A stretch of 64,000 nucleotides of DNA from Desulforudis sp. (GTDB lineage: Bacteria > Bacillota > Desulfotomaculia > Desulfotomaculales > Desulforudaceae), in the NCBI GenBank assembly GCA_003604975.1, contig QZIR01000012.1, forward strand, positions 1 through 64,000, in the 5' to 3' direction. The notes under the pieces are model-generated. The model was given only the letters and a program-made list of their open reading frames with translations, did not search any database and had not been told where the DNA came from. Positions within the stretch are counted from its first letter, which is position 1, and each line of letters begins with the position of its first letter. This document shows, piece after piece, positions 1 to 8,373 of this stretch. Position numbers and translations under genes: made by a program.

Positions 1-27
1 CCCCTACATATTTCTGAAAACATCTAA

Positions 28-69
28 AGGCCGCAACCCCTTTATTTGCAAGGGTTGCAGCCTTTTTTC
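28..69. terminator. bidirectional rho-independent terminator
   Basis: A hairpin with arms GCAACCC (33-39) and GGGTTGC (52-58) extends outward through AAGGC/GCCTT pairing, with one mismatch on the plus strand that becomes a G-T wobble on the minus strand. On the plus strand it is followed by a run of six T. It lies downstream of the minus-strand rpe stop and probably also ends a plus-strand gene to the left of the window. Confidence 0.75.
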
Positions 70-119
70 TGTTCTTTTGCTGTCAAAGTCAGGATTATAA
101 CCCGACCGTGTAGAACCGG

Positions 120-800
120 TCAATCACTTTTGTTAAAGAAATCACTTTCATTTGCTTTTTCACGCAGTATCTGTACCGCCCTTCCCGGATCGGGAGCACC
201 AAAGACAGCCGATCCGGCAACCAGGACATTCGCCCCCGCTTCCACCGTCCGCCGTATGTTTTCTGCGCAAATCCCCCCATCCACTTCGATGTCCAGGTCC
301 ATCTGCCTCTCGTTAAGCAGGCCGCGCAGACTTGTGATCTTCGATACGACCTCCTCGATAAACCTCTGTCCACCGAATCCTGGATTCACGGTCATCAACA
401 GGATCTGGTCCAGAAGCGGCAGGACATATTCGATTTCACCCAAAGGAGTTGCCGGGTTCAAGGCCAGGCCACAGCGTACTCCCCGCTCCCGGATCAACCG
501 CAAGGTTCGGTCGAGATGCCTTGTCGCCTCTACATGCACGGTCAGCATGTCCGCCCCGGCCTTGACAAAGTCGTCCACATAACGGTCCGGATGCTCAATC
601 ATCAGGTGGACATCGAAAAACAGGCTGGTATACGGTCGTAAACCCGCGACTACCAATGGCCCGATCGTTATGTTTGGCACAAAGTGACCGTCCATAACGT
701 CAATGTGCAGGTAGTCGGCGCCCCCCTGCTGAACCCGCTGAACATCCTCGGCCAGCCTGGAGAAGTCGGCGGAAAGGATGGACGGGGCGATTTTGATCAT
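120..800 (-). CDS. rpe: ribulose-phosphate 3-epimerase
   Basis: Interconverts D-ribulose 5-phosphate and D-xylulose 5-phosphate in the cytosolic pentose phosphate pathway. The 226-residue protein has the family start IAPSILSADF, the metal-binding HIDVMDGHFVPN segment near residue 33, MTVNPGFGGQ near 136 and EVDGGI near 173, as expected for this TIM-barrel enzyme. Length is normal. It is the last gene of the visible minus-strand run and starts 4 bases after rsgA ends, so the two are probably co-transcribed. The rsgA-rpe pairing downstream of prkC/stp is common in Firmicutes. Confidence 0.97.
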   Translation of the reverse strand: MIKIAPSILSADFSRLAEDVQRVQQGGADYLHIDVMDGHFVPNITIGPLVVAGLRPYTSLFFDVHLMIEHPDRYVDDFVKAGADMLTVHVEATRHLDRTLRLIRERGVRCGLALNPATPLGEIEYVLPLLDQILLMTVNPGFGGQRFIEEVVSKITSLRGLLNERQMDLDIEVDGGICAENIRRTVEAGANVLVAGSAVFGAPDPGRAVQILREKANESDFFNKSD

Positions 801-803
801 TTG

Positions 804-1673
804 CTAATATCTCCTCTCAGCGGCAATGACTTCGTGTAAGAAGCCGATATAATTTCGGTAGCGAAATTCGGCAATGGTGTTATTGGCTACCGCGTTTTTA
901 ACCGCGCAGTCCGGCTCCTGGTCGTGCAGGCAGCTGTGAAAGCGACAACGCCCGCGTAAGTCGCGCATCTCCGGGAAAAGATCGGCCAGCATCTCACGGG
1001 AAATGTCCGGGAGCCTGAGGCTGGAAAAACCCGGCGCATCGGCCACCCAGCTTTGCTGATCCAGCCGGAGCAGCTCCACGTGGCGGGTTACGTGCCGGCC
1101 GCGTTTCAGTTTACGGCTGACCGTCCCCGTACGTAGCTCAAGTCCCGGGATGAGCCGGTTGATCAGGCTGGATTTACCGACCCCCGATTGTCCGGCGAAA
1201 ACCGAGATCCGGGCCCGCAACACATCGCCCAACCTTTCGATCCCGTCCCCGGCGACGGCGCTGGTCAACAGCACCCCGTAACTAATGCCACGGTATACCT
1301 GTAGCCATTCCGGGTTCGCCCCGCCGGCCAGGTCGGTCTTATTCAGGCAAATCCGGGTTACGATTTCGGACGCCTCGCTCAGCACCAGCATCCGGTCAAC
1401 CAGGTTGAGTACCGGTTCGGGATCGTGGAAGGCAACGACGATGATGATCTGGTCTACATTGGCAATGGCCGGGCGATGCAGGAGACTGGTCCGCGGCAGC
1501 ACATCCTCGACGACCCCCCTGCCTTCCTGGATCGCGCTAAACCGCACGCGGTCCCCTACCACCACAGCGCCCTCGGCTTTGAGCCGGCCCCGGAGGGTAC
1601 ACTGAATGACAAGAGATCCGTCCTGAACGAAGCAATAGCCCCCGTAGGCCTTTACTACCAAGCCTTCACCCAT
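804..1673 (-). CDS. rsgA: ribosome small-subunit-dependent GTPase A
   Basis: Late-acting 30S ribosome assembly GTPase. The GTPase motifs are circularly permuted as in the family: the G4 motif NKTD is at about residue 111 and precedes the P-loop GQSGVGKSS at about 161-169. An N-terminal OB-fold comes first and a C-terminal zinc knuckle (Cys-rich, CRFHSCLHDQEPDC) near residue 242 completes the three-domain layout. The 289-residue length is typical. The gene sits between prkC and rpe with gaps of 11 and 3 bases, in one operon. Confidence 0.96.
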   Translation of the reverse strand: MGEGLVVKAYGGYCFVQDGSLVIQCTLRGRLKAEGAVVVGDRVRFSAIQEGRGVVEDVLPRTSLLHRPAIANVDQIIIVVAFHDPEPVLNLVDRMLVLSEASEIVTRICLNKTDLAGGANPEWLQVYRGISYGVLLTSAVAGDGIERLGDVLRARISVFAGQSGVGKSSLINRLIPGLELRTGTVSRKLKRGRHVTRHVELLRLDQQSWVADAPGFSSLRLPDISREMLADLFPEMRDLRGRCRFHSCLHDQEPDCAVKNAVANNTIAEFRYRNYIGFLHEVIAAERRY

Positions 1674-1684
1674 AAAAAACGCCC

Positions 1685-3493
1685 TTAGTCAACAGTCTTC
1701 TTGTCGACCAGATTATCGTCGATATAGACTTTGATGACCGTACGACCGGTGTACAGGATTTCCTTGGAGACCCGCTCACCGGGCTGGTGCACGCCCACAT
1801 AGGCATCGGACTCCCCGTTGGCGTCACGGACCACGATATGCAGGACGTGGGTCTGACCGTCGTTGGGCATGGTCACGTAAACCACCTGACGGGCAGCCGT
1901 TTGCCCCGGCCCCGGTCCCGCGCTTAAGGTCAGCTTTACCTTCACCCCGTCCTGCACCTGGGCTGCAGGTGCCGGATCCTGGGCAATCACCCGGCCCTCG
2001 GGTTCGGCGTAGCTTCCCTCTCTCGATACGTCCTCGTCCAGCTCCAGACCTGCCGCCACAATCTCCCGGCGGGCCTCGTTAAGCGTCAGGCCGGTCAGGT
2101 CGGGCATCTGGCCCAGAGAAGCCGGACCCTTGCTCACAAAGAGCTTCACGGGTATTCCGCGTGGGTGCGTGGAATTGGCCGCGGGCAACTGGCGCAACAC
2201 CGTTCCCGCCGGGATCACCTCGTCGGCCAGATCCTCTCGCTCACCCAGAGCGAAACCGTTCCGCTGAAGCGACTCCTGGGCGTCGGCCAGCGGTTGGCCG
2301 GTTACATCGGGAATGCGGATCATCTCTTGCCCCTGACTGACCGTCAGGAAAACCATGCGTTTCTTCTTAACCTTAGTATTCGGTTCAATATCCTGGTCCA
2401 TTACGAAACCTTTTTCGATGTCATCGCTGAAGTCCAGAGAGATCGAGGTCTTCAAACCGCGAGCTTCAAGCACCGCCTCGGCCTCCTCGATGGACAATCC
2501 CCGCACCTCAGGAACCACGACATCCGGCACATACATATATGAACGCAGGCCAAAGAACCCCCCGACCAGCATCGCCAGGAAAACCAAGGCTACCCCGGCA
2601 AAAAGGGCCGGATTCCAGCGCCACCGCGACACCCGAACCGGAGTGTACTCCCGGGTCATGTCCTCTTCCTGTTTTCCATCGGGCAGGGTCATGCGCAAAT
2701 CGATGGAGAAATCACGGGCGCTCCGGTAGCGGTCGACCTTCTTCTTGGCCATCGCCTTCTGGACAATGCGCTCCAGTTCGCGGCTTAGTCCCGAATTCAG
2801 CTCCCGCACCGACTGGGGAGTATCCTGGATGTGCTTCAGGGCTACAGTTACCGGGTTGGAGCCGCTAAAAGGAACCCGACCGGTAAGCAGTTCATACAGG
2901 ACCACTCCCAGTGCGTAGATGTCGGTCTGGGCATCGGCGGTGTCACCGCGGGCCTGTTCGGGGGAGATGTAGTGGACCGACCCGACCAGGGTTTTAGTCT
3001 GGGCCAGGGTCGTACCCGAAGCCTCCCGGGCAATCCCGAAATCGGCCAGCTTGGCCTGGCCATCGGTCGTGATGAGGATGTTGTGCGGTTTAACATCCCG
3101 GTGGATAATCTGCTGTTGATGGGCGTGGGCCAAGGCCTCGGCCACCTGGCGGACGATGGAAACCGCTTGAACCGGCTCAAAACGGCCCTCTCGCTTGATC
3201 TTGGTCTTCAGATTCTCACCGTCAACGTACTCCATCACCAGATAGTGTACGTCTCCCTCCCCGCCCACATCGAACACGTTGACAATATTGCGGTGGGACA
3301 GGCTGGCAACCGACTGCGCCTCCCGGTGAAAACGGGATACGAACTCTTCGTCCGCGCTGAATTCAGAGCGCAGGATCTTAACCGTTACCGGCCGCTGCAG
3401 CAGGGTGTCTCGGCCCTTATACACAACGGCCATGCCGCCTTCGCCCAAATGCTCAACTATTTCATAACGGTTGCCCAAGATCTTACCGATCAT
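1685..3493 (-). CDS. prkC: PASTA-domain Ser/Thr protein kinase (PrkC type)
   Basis: Membrane-anchored Hanks-type kinase that senses peptidoglycan fragments or lipid II and phosphorylates cytoplasmic proteins. The kinase domain covers about residues 10-270, with the glycine loop GEGGMAVV at 17-24, Lys39, HRD at 131-133 and DFG at 151-153. One membrane segment lies around 295-315. Three PASTA domains follow (about 320-388, 390-457 and 458-525), each beginning with a VPxV/IPDV/MPDL-type strand, and then a C-terminal beta-rich extracellular region of about 75 residues. Its start overlaps the stop of the cognate phosphatase gene by 4 bases, which suggests translational coupling. Confidence 0.96.
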   Translation of the reverse strand: MIGKILGNRYEIVEHLGEGGMAVVYKGRDTLLQRPVTVKILRSEFSADEEFVSRFHREAQSVASLSHRNIVNVFDVGGEGDVHYLVMEYVDGENLKTKIKREGRFEPVQAVSIVRQVAEALAHAHQQQIIHRDVKPHNILITTDGQAKLADFGIAREASGTTLAQTKTLVGSVHYISPEQARGDTADAQTDIYALGVVLYELLTGRVPFSGSNPVTVALKHIQDTPQSVRELNSGLSRELERIVQKAMAKKKVDRYRSARDFSIDLRMTLPDGKQEEDMTREYTPVRVSRWRWNPALFAGVALVFLAMLVGGFFGLRSYMYVPDVVVPEVRGLSIEEAEAVLEARGLKTSISLDFSDDIEKGFVMDQDIEPNTKVKKKRMVFLTVSQGQEMIRIPDVTGQPLADAQESLQRNGFALGEREDLADEVIPAGTVLRQLPAANSTHPRGIPVKLFVSKGPASLGQMPDLTGLTLNEARREIVAAGLELDEDVSREGSYAEPEGRVIAQDPAPAAQVQDGVKVKLTLSAGPGPGQTAARQVVYVTMPNDGQTHVLHIVVRDANGESDAYVGVHQPGERVSKEILYTGRTVIKVYIDDNLVDKKTVD

Positions 3494-4221
3494 AACGTCT
3501 CAAACACCACCAAGATCAGGGTTATGTTATCCTTGCCCCCACGTTCTAAAGCACAAGCCACGAGTTCCTTCACGGAATCGGCCGGTTGCGGATCCGCCGT
3601 CACCGCCTGCGCGATCTCTTCGTCTTGAACTAATCCAGTTAATCCGTCAGTACAAAGCAGGATCCGGTCCCCGTTATTGAGGGTAAAGTCCCGAACGTCC
3701 ACCTGCACCCCTCCCTCGGTTCCCAGGGCGCGGCTCAGCATATTGCGATAGGGATGGGTTCCCGCCTCTTCGTCCGTTAACTTCCCCTGGTTAATCAGTT
3801 CTTGCACCACCGAATGGTCCTCGGTAAGCCTTGTGGCTTTGCCGTCGCGGATCAGGTAAATCCGGCTGTCACCGACGTGGGCAAACACCATCCCATCGGT
3901 CTGCAGGACACAGGCGGTCAGCGTCGTCCCCATTCCTCTATGGGTTTCACTTCGACACGATTCGTCAAATACCTGGTTGTTGGCCGCAATCACCGCCCGG
4001 TAAAGGGCCCTGGCCGTCGGCTCCCCCTCCCCGAGCAGCCTGATGTACTCAGCCTCCAGCGTGCCAAGGGCCAGCCGGCTGGCCACTTCACCCGCCTTGT
4101 GCCCGCCCATCCCGTCGGCCACGGCAAACAACCGGTACTCTTCATTCACACAAAAAGCATCCTCGTTGTTAGCCCTGACCAGTCCGATGTTCGACGTCGC
4201 ATCCCATTTCATCGGTACCAC
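3490..4221 (-). CDS. stp: PP2C-type Ser/Thr phosphatase (Stp/PrpC)
   Basis: Metal-dependent phosphatase that reverses PrkC phosphorylation. PP2C signatures are present: NEDAF near residue 19, the VADGMGGHKAG block near 34-45, the GTTL turn near 96, HVGDSRIYL near 115 and the late CTDGLT and DNIT motifs that bring the metal-binding aspartates. The 243-residue length is typical for bacterial single-domain PP2C. It overlaps prkC by 4 bases and rlmN by 13 bases, so the three are tightly packed in one transcript. Confidence 0.95.
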   Translation of the reverse strand: MVPMKWDATSNIGLVRANNEDAFCVNEEYRLFAVADGMGGHKAGEVASRLALGTLEAEYIRLLGEGEPTARALYRAVIAANNQVFDESCRSETHRGMGTTLTACVLQTDGMVFAHVGDSRIYLIRDGKATRLTEDHSVVQELINQGKLTDEEAGTHPYRNMLSRALGTEGGVQVDVRDFTLNNGDRILLCTDGLTGLVQDEEIAQAVTADPQPADSVKELVACALERGGKDNITLILVVFETL

Positions 4222-5303
4222 TCACTCCCCCTACTGTGCCGGTGATGCCGGTGCCGTGAAGACGCGGCCCTCTGCGAGGACGCGACCGTACGCAGTTGTC
4301 CGCAGGCCGCGTTGATATCGGCACCCATTTCCCGGCGAACCGTAACCGGGATTCCCTTCAACTCCAGTACTTCCTGAAAGCGCCTGACGGTAACCGGGTC
4401 TGGTGGTGTTGAGCCGCGTTCGGGAACGTAGTTAACCGGAATCAGGTTTACGTGGCAGTTCAGTCCCCGGAGCAACTCGGTCAGCGCATTCGCCTGCCCC
4501 GGAGCATCATTTAAGCCCTGAATCAGGGCGTATTCAAAGGTTACCCGGCGACCGGTCCGTAGGGTGTACTCCCCACAGGCCCGAATCAGCTGTGCCAACG
4601 GGTACCGCCGGTTCACCGGAACGATTCGGTTTCGCAGGTCATCGTTTGGAGCATGCAGGGACACGGCGAGCGTAACCCCCAGCCCGCTGTTGGCCAACCG
4701 TCCAATCTCCGGCACCAATCCGCAGGTCGACAAGGTGATGCGACGTGTACTAATCCCCAGACCGTAGTCCGCGGTAATGTTCCGGATAAAGACCAGTGTA
4801 TGGTCCAGGTTGTCCAGCGGTTCACCGGTGCCCATAATCACAACCCGCTGCACATCCGCACCCGTACTGCGGCGGATCGCCAAAACCTGATCGTAAATCT
4901 CACCGGGAGTCAGGTTGCGTACCCAACCCCCCAACGAAGAAGCACAGAAAACACAACCCATCCGGCACCCCACCTGCGTGGAGACACAGGCCGATGAACC
5001 GTAATCGTGCCGCATCAGCACACTTTCCACAGTGTTGCCGTCCGAAAGGCCGAAAAGGTATTTTTCGGTCTCGCCTTCGTTCGAAACCAGCCGCTTGATC
5101 TGCCGCAACCGGCCAAGAGTGTACTGCCTGTCCAAGTCGGTCCTCAGACTTGCCGGCAGGTTGCTCATGTCGTCAAACGAGGCGACGTCTTTCTGGAACA
5201 CCCATTCCGCCAGCTGGCGCGCACGATACTGTGGCTGGCCCAGGTCCGCGACCAGATCCTGGAGCCCTTCGAGTGAGAGGTCCTTTAAATTGAGTTTCGT
5301 CAG
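4209..5303 (-). CDS. rlmN: 23S rRNA (adenine-2503-C2) / tRNA methyltransferase RlmN
   Basis: Radical-SAM enzyme that methylates A2503 of 23S rRNA and A37 of some tRNAs. The radical SAM CxxxCxxC cluster is seen as GCRMGCVFCAS, and the C-terminal catalytic Cys is in AACGQL. The first in-frame GTG (5201) would remove the conserved N-terminal helical region. The reading frame continues upstream through residues matching the family (KLNLKDLSLEGLQDL), and the frame is closed by a TAG at 5330. No ATG, GTG or TTG is available there, so a CTG at 5303-5301 is the likely start, 7 bases after a GGAAGGG ribosome-binding site. Confidence 0.93.
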   Translation of the reverse strand: MTKLNLKDLSLEGLQDLVADLGQPQYRARQLAEWVFQKDVASFDDMSNLPASLRTDLDRQYTLGRLRQIKRLVSNEGETEKYLFGLSDGNTVESVLMRHDYGSSACVSTQVGCRMGCVFCASSLGGWVRNLTPGEIYDQVLAIRRSTGADVQRVVIMGTGEPLDNLDHTLVFIRNITADYGLGISTRRITLSTCGLVPEIGRLANSGLGVTLAVSLHAPNDDLRNRIVPVNRRYPLAQLIRACGEYTLRTGRRVTFEYALIQGLNDAPGQANALTELLRGLNCHVNLIPVNYVPERGSTPPDPVTVRRFQEVLELKGIPVTVRREMGADINAACGQLRTVASSQRAASSRHRHHRHSRGSEWYR

Positions 5304-5327
5304 GTTAGTTCCCTTCCATCCGATCCT

Positions 5328-5454
5328 CTAGGAGACCGCTGCAAAACGGCGCCTGGCTTTGTCAGGCTCGCCGGCCGGTGCTCACGTACCACCCAGTACA
5401 CTCCGCCGCCGTCCGGCTTCGCCTTCCGCGCCATACTTGTTTTTCGCGGCCTCC
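5328..5454 (-). repeat. dispersed intergenic repeat A, copy 1
   Basis: About 125 bp between rsmB and rlmN. Read on the minus strand it runs from GGAGGCCG through AGTATGGCG, GTACGTGAGCAC and GAGCCTGACAAAGCCA to AGCGGTCTCCTAG. It aligns along its full length with 33534-33660 at roughly three-quarters identity, and fragments of its distal end recur at 23531-23558 and 11833-11862. No open reading frame of note. It resembles a small non-autonomous intergenic element. Confidence 0.8.
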
Positions 5455-5508
5455 CGGGCTTCTGTCAAACACTGCCGGTGGCACCGGCAAGTGCTCTTCG
5501 TTCCCTCG

Positions 5509-6888
5509 TCACATGTGTCTCTTGCGCATCCGGGCGATAAAGAACCCGTCCATCCCGTGTACGTGTGGCATCAGCTGGATGTAACCGCGGCTCAAGCCGG
5601 CATCCCCGAGCGCGCCCGGAAGAAACGGCCTGAGATCCTCGAGAACAAAATCAGGATTCCTGGTCAGAAAGTGTTCCACCTGGTTCTGGTTTTCTTCCCG
5701 CGTGATCGTACAGGTACTGTAAACCAGGATGCCGCCCGGGCGCACGCACTGAGCAGCGCTCTGCAGGATCTCGTCCTGGAGCTTGATCAGCCCCGCTATC
5801 TGCCCCGGCTCCTTCCGCCAGCGGGCATCCGGGCGCCGCCGCAGGACGCCCAGCCCCGAACATGGGGCATCTACCAACACGTAATCGGCCCACCCCGACA
5901 TGTCCCCGGGCAGGTCACGGGCGTCCAGGAGCATGGCCTCAACACAGGTAATCCCCAGCCGGACACAGTTATCCCGGACCAGGTCCAGCTTGTGAGGGTG
6001 AAGGTCCAGGGCCCGCACTGAACCCTCGTTGCCCATCACTTGGGCCAGGTGCGTCGTCTTACCGCCAGGCGCGCTGCAGGCGTCGACAACCCTCGTCCCG
6101 TGTGCGGGATTCACGGCATGCGCTACGAGCATCGAGCTCTCGTCCTGAATCTGAAAAAGGCCCTTCCTAAAGCTCTGTAGGATACGCAGGGACAGAAAGC
6201 CCGTGATTTCCAGTCCCTCGGGTGCAAGCCGGGTCGGGCGGACGGTCAGACCTTCCTGCTCCAGAACCGCCTTCAGTTCCTCGCGACTGACCCGCAGGGT
6301 ATTGGTACGAATACTGTTCGGCGGCGTGTTGTTGTTGGCCCTGCACAGGGCCACGGTTTCCTCCACACCGAATTCCTTCAGCCAGCGTTCCACCATCCAG
6401 GTCGGATGTGAATAGCGGAGACTGATGTGGCTGACCAGGTCTTCCTCCGGATCCGGAAAGGCAAGCTCGTCCTTCTTCCTCACAATGTTGCGCAGCACAC
6501 CATTGACAAACCTGACCGCACCAGGGGTACCGAACTTCTTTGTCAATTCCACGGCCTCATTACAGGCCGCCGCCGGGGGGACCCTGTCCATGTAAAAGAT
6601 CTGGTAGGCGCCCGTGCGCAGGATATTCCTGACCCAGACCGACTGGGCACCAAGCGGTTTCTGCAAGAACCGGGAGATGATCCAGTCCAGAGTATTCAGG
6701 GTTCTGAGCGTACCGTAGGCCAGTTCAGTGGTAAAAGCACGGTCCAGCTTTTCCGGCTGGTATTCCTCAAGCGCCTTGTTCAGGGCCAGATTGGCGTAAG
6801 CGCCGTCTGATTCAACAGCCTTCAGAATGTGCAGGGCGATCTCTCTCGCCGGGATCTTCGACAACGATCCATTCCCCTCTTTATTCAC
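5509..6888 (-). CDS. rsmB: 16S rRNA (cytosine-967-C5) methyltransferase RsmB
   Basis: SAM-dependent m5C methyltransferase acting on 16S rRNA C967. The N-terminal NusB-like RNA-binding domain covers about residues 10-150. The Rossmann methyltransferase domain follows, with DACSAPGGKTTHL near 275, DAPCSGLG near 348 and the catalytic Cys in YSTCT near 398. At 459 residues it has the usual length. It starts 5 bases after fmt ends, matching the conserved def-fmt-rsmB order. The downstream junction to rlmN is interrupted by repeat A. Confidence 0.96.
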   Translation of the reverse strand: MNKEGNGSLSKIPAREIALHILKAVESDGAYANLALNKALEEYQPEKLDRAFTTELAYGTLRTLNTLDWIISRFLQKPLGAQSVWVRNILRTGAYQIFYMDRVPPAAACNEAVELTKKFGTPGAVRFVNGVLRNIVRKKDELAFPDPEEDLVSHISLRYSHPTWMVERWLKEFGVEETVALCRANNNTPPNSIRTNTLRVSREELKAVLEQEGLTVRPTRLAPEGLEITGFLSLRILQSFRKGLFQIQDESSMLVAHAVNPAHGTRVVDACSAPGGKTTHLAQVMGNEGSVRALDLHPHKLDLVRDNCVRLGITCVEAMLLDARDLPGDMSGWADYVLVDAPCSGLGVLRRRPDARWRKEPGQIAGLIKLQDEILQSAAQCVRPGGILVYSTCTITREENQNQVEHFLTRNPDFVLEDLRPFLPGALGDAGLSRGYIQLMPHVHGMDGFFIARMRKRHM

Positions 6889-6893
6889 TTAAA

Positions 6894-7829
6894 CTACTCG
6901 AATAAGGTGCCTGGGGGAAGCCGCCGGCCTCTCAAGAAGGCATCAACCGGCATGCGTCTTCCGCCGGCCTGCTGCAGCTCGCTAATCGCTACACGGTCCT
7001 TCCCCGCCTGTACTATTATACCGTATTCGGGATCAATCGATAGCACCGTACCGGGTCTCGTACCATTTAACTCAGAGGGCACGACCTCGACCCGCCAGAT
7101 TTTAACGGTTTCATTGCCGATCCGCGTGCATGCTCCGGGCCAGGGATCCATTCCGCGCACATGGTTACGGATATCCTCGGCGGGACGGTCCCACTGGATG
7201 ATTTCGTCGTCCCTGGTCAGCATGGGCGCATAGGTAGCCAGGGCATGCTCCTGCCGTTCGCGGGGGGCCACCCCCCGCCGCACCTGGTCCAGGGTCTCGA
7301 CCAAGAGCTCTGCGCCCACAACCGCCAGGCGTTCGTGCAGAGTGCCCACGGTGTCATTCCGTTCGATAGGCACCGGGGTACGTAGGATCATGTCCCCGGT
7401 ATCCATCCCTTCGTCCATATACATCGTGGTGACCCCGGTAATTTCTTCACCGTCAATGATGGCACGGTGGATTGGCGCCGCTCCACGGTACCGCGGGAGT
7501 AGCGAGGCATGCACATTAATACAGCCGTGTACGGGGATTTCCAGTGTCGTCCGGGACAAAATCTGGCCAAAGGCTACAACCACAATCACTTCGGGCGCCA
7601 GTTCCCGGAGCAGGTCGTTGAAGGCGGGGTCGCGGACGCGCCCGGGTTGCCACACTTCGATCCCGGAACGGACTGCGAACTCCTTCACCGGGGACGCCGC
7701 CAGCTTTCTCCCTCGGCCACGGGGGCGGTCAGGTTGCGTGACCACCCGGGTCACGGGGAAATCGGCGTCCAACATCGCCCGCAGCGAGACCACCGCAAAT
7801 TCGGGGGTGCCCATAAATACGATGCGCAT
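6894..7829 (-). CDS. fmt: methionyl-tRNA formyltransferase
   Basis: Formylates initiator Met-tRNA using 10-formyl-THF. The 311-residue protein begins MRIVFMGTPEFA. The N-terminal formyltransferase domain carries the HASLLPRYRGAAPI loop near residue 108 with catalytic Asn and His, and Asp near 144 in MYMDEGMDTGD. A C-terminal OB-fold tRNA-binding domain follows from about 205. It lies between def (9-base gap) and rsmB (4-base gap) in a standard initiator-tRNA maturation operon. Confidence 0.97.
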   Translation of the reverse strand: MRIVFMGTPEFAVVSLRAMLDADFPVTRVVTQPDRPRGRGRKLAASPVKEFAVRSGIEVWQPGRVRDPAFNDLLRELAPEVIVVVAFGQILSRTTLEIPVHGCINVHASLLPRYRGAAPIHRAIIDGEEITGVTTMYMDEGMDTGDMILRTPVPIERNDTVGTLHERLAVVGAELLVETLDQVRRGVAPRERQEHALATYAPMLTRDDEIIQWDRPAEDIRNHVRGMDPWPGACTRIGNETVKIWRVEVVPSELNGTRPGTVLSIDPEYGIIVQAGKDRVAISELQQAGGRRMPVDAFLRGRRLPPGTLFE

Positions 7830-7838
7830 TTTCGCTGC

Positions 7839-8291
7839 TTAGTCCCTGTAGATCTTGATGGCGCGGTCGATGAAGACGATTCCGTCCAAATGGTCGATCT
7901 CATGCTGCAAGGCACGGGCCAGAAAACCCTCAGCGGAGATAAACACTTCCTCGCCCTTCAGGTTGAATCCGCGTACCTTGACGGAAACGGCCCGTTCCAC
8001 TTCACCCCATATGTCGGGAAAACTGAGGCAGCCTTCTTTGCCCCGCTCCCGCCCTTCGGATTTCGTAATCTCCGGGTTGATCAACACAATCAGGCCGTCC
8101 CCTAGATCGACCACCACCGCTCTCTTCGAGATCCCGATCTGTGGCGCGGCTAACCCGATACCACCTGAAGCGTACATGGTGTCCGCCATGTTTTCTATCA
8201 AACGCTGAATGTTCGGCGTGATCTTGGTGATTTCCTTTGCTTTCTCCCGCAAGACTGGTTCGGGATAGGTCACAATCTGATAAACCGCCAA
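7839..8291 (-). CDS. def: peptide deformylase
   Basis: Iron or zinc hydrolase that removes the formyl group from nascent proteins. The three signature motifs are present: GIGLAAPQIG, EGCLSFPD (metal Cys) and HEIDHLDG (metal His pair). The start is taken as TTG at 8291 because the family begins with AVYQIVTYP-like residues and a GGGAGG site lies 7 bases upstream. An ATG two codons earlier (8297) sits almost on the ribosome-binding site. Translation from 8360 would run through the heptad repeat and is unlikely. Confidence 0.95.
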   Translation of the reverse strand: MAVYQIVTYPEPVLREKAKEITKITPNIQRLIENMADTMYASGGIGLAAPQIGISKRAVVVDLGDGLIVLINPEITKSEGRERGKEGCLSFPDIWGEVERAVSVKVRGFNLKGEEVFISAEGFLARALQHEIDHLDGIVFIDRAIKIYRD

Positions 8292-8304
8292 AGTCATTCC
8301 TCCC

Positions 8305-8358
8305 AATTGAGAAGTGCGAGGTGGGATGTTGGAAGTAACCTCACACCTCCGACTTCCC
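8305..8358. repeat. heptanucleotide-periodic palindrome, copy 1
   Basis: Purine-rich 7-base units (GAGAAGT, GCGAGGT, GGGATGT, TGGAAGT) are followed by pyrimidine-rich complements (AACCTCA, CACCTCC, GACTTCC), so the block can fold back on itself. It lies between priA and def. The same architecture recurs at 23467-23522, and a one-armed version at 16494-16535. Confidence 0.7.
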
Positions 8359-8373
8359 ATTTGCGTTCTCCTC

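Noticed and set aside
39-582. Long plus-strand frame opposite rpe
   Set aside because: It mirrors the high-GC third-position bias of rpe and matches no family; rpe is clearly real.
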